Assembly (NCBI GenBank): GCA_021835845.1
Contig: JAKBJU010000022.1
Span: 1 to 33,234, forward strand
Source: Pseudomonadota bacterium
Lineage (GTDB): Bacteria > Pseudomonadota > Gammaproteobacteria > Burkholderiales > JABEVD01
Length of the DNA: 33,234 nucleotides
Direction: 5' to 3'
Of this stretch, positions 18,064 to 28,022 are shown one piece after another (positions within the stretch are counted from its first letter, which is position 1; the number at the start of each line of letters is the position of its first letter). The position numbers and the translations under genes were made by a program. A model generated the notes under the pieces. That model searched no databases. It saw only the letters and a program-made list of their open reading frames with translations, and was not told the DNA's origin.

Positions 18064-18981
18064 TCAGCTTGCCTCCGCTTTCCTTTCGGATTTGACGAAA
18101 TCCGCTCTCGACACCCCGAGCCACATCACGATCGGACTCGCCACGAGCACCGAGGAATATATCCCGAAAAGAATGCCTATGGTGAGAGCCAGCGCAAAAT
18201 AGTGCAAAGCTTCCCCTCCGAAAAACAGCATCGAAGTCACCATGAGCTGGGTACAGCCATGGGTGATGATCGTCCTGGACATGGTCCGCGTGATCGCATT
18301 GTTGATGATTTCCGGGACCGAGCTCTTCCTCATCAGCCTGAAATTCTCCCTGATCCTGTCGAACACGACGACCGACTCGTTGACGGAATAGCCGAGGACG
18401 GCAAGCACCGCGGCAAGCACGGGAAGCGAAAATTCCCACTGGAAGAAGGAGAAGAAGCCGAGAATGATCACCACGTCATGCAGGTTCGCAATAATCGCAG
18501 CAAGGGCGAAGCGCCATTCGAAGCGGATCGCGAGATAGCCCATGATGCCCAGGGAAACCAGGAGCAGCGCCAGCGAACCGTTGTTGACGAGCTCCTTGCC
18601 GACCTGGGGTCCGACAAATTCCACCCTTCTCATCTGCACCGAAGCATCCTGGCTGCGCAGCACGCCAAGCACCGCATCGCTTTCCTTCGCGCCGGAAACG
18701 TCGGCCCTCAGGGGAAGCCTGATCAGCACGTCGCTGGCGGTACCGAAGCTCTGCACCGAAGCGTCTGGAAAGGATCCGAGCGAAGAACGAACCTTCTGGA
18801 TGTCCACGGGGTGCTCGTAATGCACTTCCATCACGGTGCCGCCGGTAAAGTCGATGCCGAAATGCAATCCTCTCGTGGCCAGCAGGAAAACCGCGACGAC
18901 GAAGGTCACGAGCGAAATCGCCGTCGTGAACCTGCCGTAGCTCATGAAGGGAATGTCTTGCTTGATCCTGAAAAATTCCAT
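18064..18981 (-). CDS. secF: Protein translocase subunit SecF
   Basis: Protein of 305 residues with an N-terminal helix, a periplasmic domain after GIDFTGGT, and a five-helix C-terminal part with SVNESVVVFDRIREN, the signature of the RND-like SecF. With SecD it uses the proton gradient to pull exported proteins through SecYEG. An AGGAAA site precedes the ATG, and 13 bases separate it from secD. The length is normal. Confidence 0.95.
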   Translation of the reverse strand: MEFFRIKQDIPFMSYGRFTTAISLVTFVVAVFLLATRGLHFGIDFTGGTVMEVHYEHPVDIQKVRSSLGSFPDASVQSFGTASDVLIRLPLRADVSGAKESDAVLGVLRSQDASVQMRRVEFVGPQVGKELVNNGSLALLLVSLGIMGYLAIRFEWRFALAAIIANLHDVVIILGFFSFFQWEFSLPVLAAVLAVLGYSVNESVVVFDRIRENFRLMRKSSVPEIINNAITRTMSRTIITHGCTQLMVTSMLFFGGEALHYFALALTIGILFGIYSSVLVASPIVMWLGVSRADFVKSERKAEAS

Positions 18982-18994
18982 GTCTTTTCCTAAA

Positions 18995-20809
18995 CTAGCC
19001 GATCAGCAGCTTGCCAACCCTGCGCCTGCCGTAGGCGAAGTTGACAATGGCGCGGGAAACCAGCACGGCGCTGAACATCGAAGTCAGGATGCCGAGGCAA
19101 AGCACGACTGCGAAGCCCTTGACGGGACCGGAGCCGAATATGAACAGGGCGATTCCGGCTATCAATGTCGTGATGTTCGAGTCTATGATCGTGCCGAAAG
19201 CGCGCTCGTAACCCGCATTGATCGCCGCCTGCGGCGTATTGCCGTTCCTGAGCTCGTCGCGGATGCGCTCGTTGATGAGCACGTTGGCGTCGATCGCCAT
19301 GCCGAGGGTCAGGGCGATGCCCGCCATGCCCGGCAGGGTCAGCGTCGCCTGCAGCAGGGAAAGGACCGCGACCAGCAGGAACAGGTTGGCGCCGAGCGCA
19401 ACCACCGAAACCAGGCCGAACAGCAGATAATAGGCGATCATGAATACGCTGATCGCGATGAAGCCGAACAGGGTGGAGTCGAAGCCCTTCCTGATGTTGT
19501 CCGCCCCCAGGCTCGGGCCGACCGTCCTTTCCTCGATGATTTCCATGGGCGCTGCCAGCGCTCCTGCCCGCAGAAGCAGCGCGACATCGTGCGCTTCGCC
19601 AGTCGTCATGTGCCCCGAAATCTGGACCCTGCCGCCGCCGATTTCCTCGCGGATCACGGGCGCCGTCACGACTTCCGCCTTGCCCTTCTCGATGAGCAAG
19701 ATGGCCATGCGCTTGCCCACGTTGTCGGCGGTGATCTGCTTGAAGATTCTGGAGCCGGTGCCGTCGAGATTGATATGCACGGCAGCTTCGTTGGTCCTGT
19801 TGTCGAAGCCGGGCTGCGCATCGTTGATGTGCTCTCCGGTGAGGACGACGTTCTTCCTGACCAGGATGGGCGCCCCGCCGCGCTCGTTCAAAAGCTCATC
19901 CCCGAAGGGAACCTGCCCGGCGATCGCAGCCTGCAGGTCGTGCTCGTCGTCGACCATGTGAATTTCCAGCGTCGCGGTCCGCCCCAGGATGTCCTTCGCC
20001 TTGGCCGTATCCTGCACCCCGGGCAGCTCGACCACCACGCGGTCCGAGCCCTGCTGCTGGATGATGGGTTCGGCGACGCCGAGTTCGTTGACCCGGTTCC
20101 TCAGAGTGGTGATGTTCTGCTGGATGGCGAATTCCTGTATCTTGGTTCTCGCCTGCGGTTTCAGCTGAGCCGAAATCGAATATTCTCCGCCGGACGATGA
20201 CTGGCTCAGCATCAGATCGGGAAATTTGTTCGCGATTTCACCGGAAGCCTTGTCGCTCGAATCCTTGTCTGCGAACTTGATAATGAGCGCCTCTCCCTGC
20301 CGGCTGATTCCGGTATAGCGCAAATCGGCATCGCGCAGATCAGCCCTGATTTCACCCAGGTTGCGGTCCATCGCCATGGTGATGGCGGCATTCATGTCGA
20401 CCTGCATCAGGAAATGCACGCCGCCCCGAAGATCCAGACCCAGATACATCGGCAGCGCCCCGAGGCTGGTCAGCCATGCGGGAGAGCGGGAAATCAGGTT
20501 GAGCGCGACCACGTAATCCTCGCCGAGCCCGGACTGCAGCACATCCTTAGCCTTCAGTTGCGAATCGGTATCCAGAAAGCGCACCTTGAGGCTCGCCGGA
20601 TCCAGAATCATGCCGTTTTCGGCGATTCCGGAAGCTTTCAGGATGCCTTCCGCCTTCGTCATCAATGCCGGATCGATTTTGGCGGCAGAACTCGCGGAAG
20701 ATATCTGCACGGCGGGGGCCTCGCCGAAGAAATTGGGAAGCGAGTACAGGAATCCGACGAGCAACACCAGGAATATGATGCCGTTCTTCCACAGGGGGTA
20801 TCTGTTCAT
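18995..20809 (-). CDS. secD: Protein translocase subunit SecD
   Basis: Protein of 604 residues. It starts MNRYPLWKN followed by a transmembrane helix, then a large periplasmic region with YLGLDLRGGVHFLMQVD and the P1 domains. A C-terminal five-helix domain contains ALTLGMAIDANVLINERIRDE, a conserved RND motif with the proton-relay aspartate. The frame is open further upstream into yajC, but the ATG at 20809 gives the family N-terminus. The yajC stop lies one base upstream of it. Confidence 0.95.
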   Translation of the reverse strand: MNRYPLWKNGIIFLVLLVGFLYSLPNFFGEAPAVQISSASSAAKIDPALMTKAEGILKASGIAENGMILDPASLKVRFLDTDSQLKAKDVLQSGLGEDYVVALNLISRSPAWLTSLGALPMYLGLDLRGGVHFLMQVDMNAAITMAMDRNLGEIRADLRDADLRYTGISRQGEALIIKFADKDSSDKASGEIANKFPDLMLSQSSSGGEYSISAQLKPQARTKIQEFAIQQNITTLRNRVNELGVAEPIIQQQGSDRVVVELPGVQDTAKAKDILGRTATLEIHMVDDEHDLQAAIAGQVPFGDELLNERGGAPILVRKNVVLTGEHINDAQPGFDNRTNEAAVHINLDGTGSRIFKQITADNVGKRMAILLIEKGKAEVVTAPVIREEIGGGRVQISGHMTTGEAHDVALLLRAGALAAPMEIIEERTVGPSLGADNIRKGFDSTLFGFIAISVFMIAYYLLFGLVSVVALGANLFLLVAVLSLLQATLTLPGMAGIALTLGMAIDANVLINERIRDELRNGNTPQAAINAGYERAFGTIIDSNITTLIAGIALFIFGSGPVKGFAVVLCLGILTSMFSAVLVSRAIVNFAYGRRRVGKLLIG

Positions 20810-20810
20810 T

Positions 20811-21137
20811 TCAGCTCGCGGCTTTGATCGTACCCTTGGGCAGAACGGTCTGGACAGCCGTTTTCTGCACCAGCACTTCGACATTCGGCGCGATTTCGAG
20901 GGTGACATAATTCTCGCCGACCTTCACCACTCTCCCCAGCTCGCCGCCTGTGGTCACCACTTCGTCGTTCTTCTGCAGCGCATCGAGCATCGCCTTCATT
21001 TCCTTGCTGCGCTTCATCTGGGGACGGATCAGCATGAAGTAGAACACGACGAAAATGACGACGAGCGGCGCGAAACTCATCAGATCGGATCCCGCAGGGG
21101 ATGCCGCACCCTGCGCAAAGGCGGAAGTTATGAACAT
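20811..21137 (-). CDS. yajC: Sec translocon accessory protein YajC
   Basis: Protein of 108 residues with a single transmembrane helix (about 20-38) ending FYFMLIRPQ, then MKRSKEMKAMLDALQKNDEVVTTGGELGRV, the typical YajC cytoplasmic domain. It associates with SecDF. The ATG at 21137 follows CAGGAGA; the longer frame from 21227 has no family similarity. It is 52 bases downstream of tgt in the same direction. Confidence 0.94.
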   Translation of the reverse strand: MFITSAFAQGAASPAGSDLMSFAPLVVIFVVFYFMLIRPQMKRSKEMKAMLDALQKNDEVVTTGGELGRVVKVGENYVTLEIAPNVEVLVQKTAVQTVLPKGTIKAAS

Positions 21138-21189
21138 GCTTTTCTCCTGGGGGCTTCGCCCGAAAAATCGATGCAAAAGCGCAATTCTA

Positions 21190-23297
<2,108 letters not shown>

Positions 23298-23314
23298 GCG
23301 CGCATTTTACCTTG

Positions 23315-23343
23315 TTGCAGAAAAAAGCGCTTTAAAGGATAAT
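23315..23343 (+). promoter_or_regulatory. Promoter of tRNA-Leu
   Basis: TTGCAG (23315-23320) and GATAAT (23338-23343) are 17 bases apart, placing the transcript start about 7-8 bases before the mature tRNA 5' end. Confidence 0.55.
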
Positions 23344-23357
23344 TTCCGGTTTCCCCA

Positions 23358-23444
23358 GCCGGGATGGCGGAATTGGTAGACGCACGGGACTCAAAATCCC
23401 GCGATGGTGACATCATGGGGGTTCGATTCCCCCTCCCGGCACCA
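23358..23444 (+). tRNA. tRNA-Leu(CAA)
   Basis: A class II tRNA of 87 bases including an encoded CCA. The acceptor GCCGGGA pairs with TCCCGGC, the anticodon loop CTCAAAA gives CAA (reads UUG), a long variable arm is present, and the T arm has GGTTCGATTCC. The cloverleaf is complete. No terminator is visible downstream; the stop of norD on the opposite strand begins seven bases after the CCA. Confidence 0.96.
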
Positions 23445-23451
23445 CTTTCCC

Positions 23452-25293
23452 TCAACGGGTCAGCCCCGCATAGAGCAGCGGCAATTTTTCAGGCAGGCGG
23501 TTCACATGGTCGACGACCATGTAATTCCTCATTCCGAAAATGCGCGACACGTACTGGTCGGCACCCGCATCGAGACTCATGCAATAGGTATGGATGCCGC
23601 TGCGCCGCGCCTCCTCCACCGCCTTTTTCGCGTCATGGCGCAGGTAATGCGAATCGCGCACGTCGATATCGGCCGGCTCCCCGTCGGTGATCACCATCAT
23701 CAGTTTCTTGCTGGATTTCTGCCTGTCCAGATAATGGGTCGCATGGCGTATCGCCGCCCCCATGCGGGTGGAAAGCTGCCCGGTCATTCCAGCCAGCCTT
23801 GCCCTGGAGATGTCGTTGTAGGGCTGATCGAAATCCTTGATCCGGAAATACTCGACATGGTGCCGGCTGTCCGAGCAGAAACCATGGATGGCGAACGGAT
23901 CGCCAACTTTCCCGATGGCATCCGCCAGCAGGACGCAGGCCTCCCGGGTGAGCTGCAGCACGGTATGCTCCTGCCCCTGAACCCTCCCGTTCGTCGATTT
24001 GGAAAGGTCCAGAAGCACCATCACCGAAATGTCGCGGGTCTTCCTGATCGAGCTCATCATGATCCGGGTATCGGGGGGGATGCCCAGCTTGATGTCGATC
24101 TGGGCGCGGATGGCGGCATTGATGTCGATTTCGTCGCCCTCCTCTAGCTTCCTGATGCGCTGCACGCCTTCCGGCTGGATGGCATCGAGCAGAATTTTCA
24201 TGCGGGAAATGAGATGCCTGTTTCTGGCGATGATCTCTTCGATGATCATCAGGTCGCCCTCCCTGGCACGCTTTTCCAGAACCAGCACCCATGACGGGCG
24301 CTCAATCTGCGCACGGTAGTCCCATTCGGCATAATGGAATGGCGCCGAAATCGACTCCCTGCTTTCCTGTTCGCTGATGTTGCCGAAATCCAGCTTGAAA
24401 TTGAATATGGCGGCAAGAACCGAGGATTTCTTCGCGGCCTCTCCTTCCGCTCCGTCGGCCACGGTATTGGTCATTCCGAACAGACTGGCATACTTGAGCA
24501 CTTTCTTGCGGGTATCGCGCCCGATGTTGATCGCCTTGCCGAAATCGAATTTCCTGGAGGCCCAGAGATGGCGATTGTCGTCGCGGTAGGGAACATTCAG
24601 CTGGTCCTCATGCAGCCTGAAGGGAATATTCTTCCCCCTGAAAGAATGCGCCAGAGTCAGGCCAATCTCCCGGGAGACCAGATTGCTCTCCAAGTCTTCC
24701 GCTGCACTGAAAAGGGCCCGCCCCTGCATCACCCAGGGATCCGCGTCCGGATAGGCTTCGTCAAGCAGGGCACGCGAGAGCCGAGCGAGATAATCGCCTG
24801 CGCTTGCAGCCTGCACGGGAATTGCCGCATGCAGTTTCGCCCAGATCCGCTTCAGGCCGGGAAATTTGCGAATTGCCAATGTTTCGACGCGGGCATCCTC
24901 GACGAGGGAAATCACTGCAATCTGCCAGTTGTCGAGCGATTCCTGAGAAAAGGCCCCCTTTGAAAAAACGGCATGGGCAGCGGCATGCGCTGCCGCCGCA
25001 CGATAAACCAGGCTGCCGGGAATCCCTCCGAAGTCCTCGTAGGCATCCGGCAAGCAGATGACGCCATCCATGACGAAAGGCCTGAAGCCTTCGCGGTTCT
25101 CATAATCGCGCCCGCTGGACGCGGTAGTGAATTCCCGTGCCCACAAGGCTCGCAGATACAGATTGATGCGGCGCTGCACGTCGGTGAACGGGGTTCCCTT
25201 TCGTTCCTTGTGCAAAACGCCCGGCGCCTTCTTTTCCAGGCCGAAACGTTTGACCAGTAATTGCGCGATGCGATTGAGATTATGGACGCTCAC
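23452..25293 (-). CDS. norD: NorD-like von Willebrand factor A protein (nitric oxide reductase activation)
   Basis: Protein of 613 residues with a large helical N-terminal part and a C-terminal VWA domain from about residue 421. The metal-ion adhesion motif is intact (DLSKS from D429; T and D contributions in TRMGAA and ITDGEP). NorD forms a chelatase-like pair with the AAA+ protein NorQ, and together they insert the non-haem iron of cNOR. The related CbbO, which activates Rubisco, is longer, so NorD fits better. The start is GTG at 25293, with AGGAGA six bases upstream. It lies 18 bases downstream of norQ. No norB or norC is in the window, so the client enzyme is elsewhere or different. Confidence 0.82.
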   Translation of the reverse strand: MSVHNLNRIAQLLVKRFGLEKKAPGVLHKERKGTPFTDVQRRINLYLRALWAREFTTASSGRDYENREGFRPFVMDGVICLPDAYEDFGGIPGSLVYRAAAAHAAAHAVFSKGAFSQESLDNWQIAVISLVEDARVETLAIRKFPGLKRIWAKLHAAIPVQAASAGDYLARLSRALLDEAYPDADPWVMQGRALFSAAEDLESNLVSREIGLTLAHSFRGKNIPFRLHEDQLNVPYRDDNRHLWASRKFDFGKAINIGRDTRKKVLKYASLFGMTNTVADGAEGEAAKKSSVLAAIFNFKLDFGNISEQESRESISAPFHYAEWDYRAQIERPSWVLVLEKRAREGDLMIIEEIIARNRHLISRMKILLDAIQPEGVQRIRKLEEGDEIDINAAIRAQIDIKLGIPPDTRIMMSSIRKTRDISVMVLLDLSKSTNGRVQGQEHTVLQLTREACVLLADAIGKVGDPFAIHGFCSDSRHHVEYFRIKDFDQPYNDISRARLAGMTGQLSTRMGAAIRHATHYLDRQKSSKKLMMVITDGEPADIDVRDSHYLRHDAKKAVEEARRSGIHTYCMSLDAGADQYVSRIFGMRNYMVVDHVNRLPEKLPLLYAGLTR

Positions 25294-25311
25294 GCCCGCT
25301 CTCCTGTCCGC

Positions 25312-26115
25312 TCAGAAATAGGTGGTCACTGCGGCGTCCAGCGCATCGCGCATGTCCGGGTCGTCGGTGATGGGCCTGACCAGGGCGACGCGACAGGCGT
25401 TCTTCGGCTCCACCCCCTTGGCAATCAGGCTGCCCGCATACACCAGCATCCGCGTCGAGACGCCTTCGTCCAGACCATGCCCCTTCAGGTTCCTGGAGCG
25501 CTCCGCAATCGACACCAGCTTCTCCGCAATCTCGCCCTGAACCCCCGATTCGTGGGCCACGATCTCGGATTCGATGGCATGCTCGGGATAATTGAAGTCG
25601 AGCGCACCGAAGCGCTGCTTGGTCGACTGCTTCAGATCCTTCATCAGGCTCTGATAGCCCGGATTGTAGGAAATCACCAGCTGGAAATCCGGATGCGCAT
25701 GCACCAGCTCGCCCTTCTTCTCCAAAGGCAGAACCCGCCTGTTGTCGGTCAGGGGATGGATCACCACCGTGGTGTCCTGCCTCGCTTCCACCACCTCGTC
25801 CAGATAGCAGATCGCCCCATATCTCGCCGCAATCGCAAGCGGCCCGTCCTGCCAGCGCGTGCCCGAAGTATCCAGCAGGAAGCGCCCCACCAGGTCGGAC
25901 GCGGTCATGTCCTCGTTGCAGGCGACCGTGATCAGCGGCTTGCCCAATTTCCAGGCCATGTATTCGACAAAGCGCGTCTTGCCGCATCCCGTCGGGCCCT
26001 TCAGCATCATCGGCATCCTCACCGAATACGCCGCTTCGTACAGCGCCACTTCGTCAGATACCGCGCGATAATAGGGTTCCTTCTCTATCCTGTACTGGCT
26101 GATGATGTCGCTCAT
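25312..26115 (-). CDS. norQ: NorQ/CbbQ family AAA+ ATPase
   Basis: MoxR-type AAA+ ATPase of 267 residues. Walker A is GPTGCGKT at 40-47 and Walker B CYLDE at 103-107, and the C-terminal half carries conserved STRML and RGxxx-type helix motifs ([13 protein letters not shown]). It powers metal-cofactor insertion with its VWA partner. The ATG at 26115 has AAGGAG five bases upstream and overlaps the TGA of the preceding ferredoxin gene. NorQ and CbbQ are hard to separate by sequence; the NorD-sized neighbour favours NorQ. Confidence 0.85.
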   Translation of the reverse strand: MSDIISQYRIEKEPYYRAVSDEVALYEAAYSVRMPMMLKGPTGCGKTRFVEYMAWKLGKPLITVACNEDMTASDLVGRFLLDTSGTRWQDGPLAIAARYGAICYLDEVVEARQDTTVVIHPLTDNRRVLPLEKKGELVHAHPDFQLVISYNPGYQSLMKDLKQSTKQRFGALDFNYPEHAIESEIVAHESGVQGEIAEKLVSIAERSRNLKGHGLDEGVSTRMLVYAGSLIAKGVEPKNACRVALVRPITDDPDMRDALDAAVTTYF

Positions 26116-27335
26116 GGCTGCTCCTTGGCATTTTGTCTGGATGACGGCAATGGCAAGTTCGGGCTCATCGCATGCGCAGTATTGCTTTGAACGCATTGCC
26201 GCCATGAGTCGGCAAGCGGATTAAGCGGATCCTGCTGCAGGGAACAAGCGCACTTGCAGGCTGCCGCACGATAGCACCCTGCAATGTTCTTGCCGCTGCA
26301 GGATGCCTGCAACTTCCCGCACTGGCTGTTGCAGACATGGGCGATCCGCTGGATCTTTTGCTGCTCCTGCAGCAGCTTCTTCTGGTCCACATTCTTTTGC
26401 GTGACGCCCCCCCATACCATCATGGCGCATCCCAACAGAAAAAATGCCACCACCAGCCATCTGGAACGCGTGAAAACCTTGCCGAGCATTTTACGCCAGG
26501 TCATCCCGCTTGCGCTTTCACCGATTTCAAACTTCAGCAGCCCTGTCGTTCCGGATTTTGCATGGAGGCGGTCGCACGCATCGATGCATTCGCCGCAATC
26601 GACGCAGGTATCGGTGATCCTGATATTGGTCGGCTGGATGTCGGTGATGCAGCTTGTCGCACAATAATTGCATTTCTCGCACTCGGACGAGCGCGAGGCA
26701 TCATAGGAAACATGGAGCGCATCCCGGCTCCTGAACATCCGCAGACCGACACGATAAAGACAGGGATAGTCGCAATATAAATAGCGAACCGTGGCAATGT
26801 CTATGAAGATCAGGAAGGATGTCAGCAGGTACATCACGAGCATGCTTGTCTGCCGGGCTTCCCCCCCGGCAATCAGCGTCCACATGTCGCTGCGCGTATA
26901 GAAAAACATCAGCACGACAAGACCCAGAACCAGGGAAGCAGCCGCAAAACTCAGGCCCAGGATCAGCCAGTTGATTGCCTTGTTCTTGGAGGCCGCAACG
27001 ATCAGGCCCTCCCCTCCGACGCGGACATCGGCTCGTTTTCCGAGGAGTTTACGGGTCAGCTGATTCGCCCATTCGGAAAGCAGATTCTGCGGGCAGGCCC
27101 ATCCGCAAAAAACGGAACCTATGGTCATATAGGTGAGGATGGGGGCAGTGGCGACCACAAAGGCCATCCCGACCAGGAATGGATAATTGGACCACCATAT
27201 CTGGCGCCCCAGGATAACAAAGCTCGCGGACGCCAGATCGATCCTGAACAGTCCTAATGTGGGAATGAGGGCAAGCAGAAGCAGCATGCCGAACTGGGTA
27301 CTTCTTCTCTTCCAATGGTATCGCGGCGTATTCAT
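26112..27335 (-). CDS. CcoG/NapH-like membrane polyferredoxin with Cys-rich C-terminal tail
   Basis: Protein of 407 residues with about five transmembrane helices (near 16-30, 52-76, 122-146, 166-184 and 293-310). Conserved CGWACP (C77, C81) and CDYPC (C188, C192) lie at membrane edges. Two 4Fe-4S motifs follow, C219/C222/C225/C229 and C244/C247/C250/C254. This matches the CcoG (RdxA/FixG) and NapH group of membrane electron-transfer proteins. After the last helix CcoG has a periplasmic Ig-like domain; here it is replaced by about 95 residues with eight cysteines (C335, C339, C346, C354, C360, C362, C364, C381). The stop overlaps norQ by four bases. The ATG at 27335 has a poor ribosome site, and an earlier non-ATG start is possible. 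Electron supply for NorQD-dependent metal insertion is an inference. Confidence 0.8.
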   Translation of the reverse strand: MNTPRYHWKRRSTQFGMLLLLALIPTLGLFRIDLASASFVILGRQIWWSNYPFLVGMAFVVATAPILTYMTIGSVFCGWACPQNLLSEWANQLTRKLLGKRADVRVGGEGLIVAASKNKAINWLILGLSFAAASLVLGLVVLMFFYTRSDMWTLIAGGEARQTSMLVMYLLTSFLIFIDIATVRYLYCDYPCLYRVGLRMFRSRDALHVSYDASRSSECEKCNYCATSCITDIQPTNIRITDTCVDCGECIDACDRLHAKSGTTGLLKFEIGESASGMTWRKMLGKVFTRSRWLVVAFFLLGCAMMVWGGVTQKNVDQKKLLQEQQKIQRIAHVCNSQCGKLQASCSGKNIAGCYRAAACKCACSLQQDPLNPLADSWRQCVQSNTAHAMSPNLPLPSSRQNAKEQP

Positions 27336-27379
27336 GGCATCAGGATTTGCAACGTCTGACTCGATTGCAGCAGCAGGAA

Positions 27380-27402
27380 CCGGGGAATTGGCAATTCCCC
27401 GG
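27380..27402. promoter_or_regulatory. 23-bp palindrome in the divergent control region
   Basis: Arms 27380-27390 and 27392-27402 (CCGGGGAATTG and its complement) flank a single central base. It lies 45 bases upstream of the polyferredoxin ATG. It could be an operator or a hairpin in the 5' leader. Confidence 0.6.
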
Positions 27403-27415
27403 CGTTCCGCAGCCG

Positions 27416-27437
27416 TACCATCCCGGATGGGATGGTA
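27416..27437. promoter_or_regulatory. 22-bp palindrome next to a TATACT box
   Basis: Arms 27416-27424 and 27429-27437 (TACCATCCC and its complement) flank GGAT. A TATACT at 27447-27452 on the plus strand, facing the gene at 27538, lies ten bases beyond, so a bound regulator could block or assist that promoter. Confidence 0.55.
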
Positions 27438-27537
27438 AAAACGGACTATACTAATATTGTTCGAACAGAAATGGAACCAGCCTGCGGAAATAATCACCTT
27501 CGCCGCTGCTGATCCAGCACGCATGAGGGGAAAGAGC

Positions 27538-27864
27538 ATGGGAACGGCGCTGCGCTCATGGGCTTTATCGGAACTTCCCTGCCACAAGGCAAAAGCCCTG
27601 CGCGAGGGCGAAACCCCTCCCTGCCTGCGCAGCCCCGAGGAGGACCGCGTGATCAAGGAAATTGCCTGTCCGGCCTGTGCCAAAATGAAGGATTCGATTG
27701 AAGACATCAAAACCTGGGCATACCAGGGCGGCTATGACTACGTCGCCTGGGTTGTCAGGCAGGGTCCGCGCTGCGAGCTTGTGGCATTCGCCCGCGAACC
27801 CGATGAAGTGGACTTGCTGGCAAAATACGGCGACGATCTCGTCGCCATTGTGCCCATTAATTGA
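27538..27864 (+). CDS. Hypothetical Cys-containing small protein
   Basis: Protein of 108 residues, not recognised. It has five cysteines (C15, C29, C44, C47, C79), including a CPAC pair at 44-47 in the middle of the chain that could bind metal or be redox active. The second half (YVAWVVRQGPRCELVAFAREPDEVDLLAKYGDDLVAIVP) looks like an alternating strand-helix domain. There is no signal peptide or membrane segment. The ATG at 27538 has GAGGGG seven bases upstream. It is divergent from the polyferredoxin-norQD operon and may share its regulation. Its stop is 20 bases from the tRNA-Leu fragment that marks the island edge, so it is chromosomal. Confidence 0.65.
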   Translation: MGTALRSWALSELPCHKAKALREGETPPCLRSPEEDRVIKEIACPACAKMKDSIEDIKTWAYQGGYDYVAWVVRQGPRCELVAFAREPDEVDLLAKYGDDLVAIVPIN

Positions 27865-27884
27865 AATCCCGTGAAGCGCTAGTC

Positions 27885-27944
27885 TGGTGCCGGAACCGGA
27901 ATCGAACCGGTAGGGAAGTCGCCTTCCGGCGGATTTTAAGTCCG
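27885..27944 (-). other. 3' fragment of tRNA-Leu(UAA), candidate attachment site of the island
   Basis: Read on the minus strand, this stretch matches tRNA-Leu from the anticodon stem to the CCA end. It has anticodon loop CTTAAAA (anticodon TAA), a long variable arm, T arm CCGGTTCGATTCCGG, and TCCGGCACCA at 27885-27894. The D arm and acceptor 5' strand are missing upstream of it (27945 onward), and the T-stem/acceptor part appears one base short. Such displaced 3' tRNA halves are the usual scar of integration by tyrosine recombinases. The integrase gene begins 79 bases away. Confidence 0.8.
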
Positions 27945-27959
27945 ATTACCATCCATTAT

Positions 27960-27989
27960 TTGACAATAGGTTACGTCTCATTTTACACT
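27960..27989 (+). promoter_or_regulatory. Promoter of the integrase gene
   Basis: A perfect TTGACA (27960-27965) and TACACT (27984-27989) are 18 bases apart, placing the start of transcription near 27996, downstream of the att fragment and 27 bases before the integrase ATG. Confidence 0.55.
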
Positions 27990-28022
27990 ATTTCCCGTCA
28001 CAGTCCCGTTTTCGAGATCAGA

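Noticed and set aside
17395-20200. Two long plus-strand open frames (532 and 418 codons)
   Set aside because: They are antisense to dedA, secF and secD, have no recognisable domains, and have the biased composition of a shadow frame.
23452-26115. CbbQ/CbbO Rubisco activase pair
   Set aside because: The VWA protein has 613 residues, NorD-sized, whereas CbbO is considerably longer as I recall, and no Rubisco genes are nearby. It is not fully excluded.
27885-27944. A functional tRNA-Leu(UAA) gene
   Set aside because: The acceptor 5' strand and D arm are missing and the T-stem/acceptor junction is one base short, so only the 3' half is present.
27861-28022. N-terminal extension of the integrase reading through the tRNA fragment
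   Set aside because: It would require translation upstream of the best promoter (27960-27989) and encodes the att site; integrase family similarity starts at 28023.
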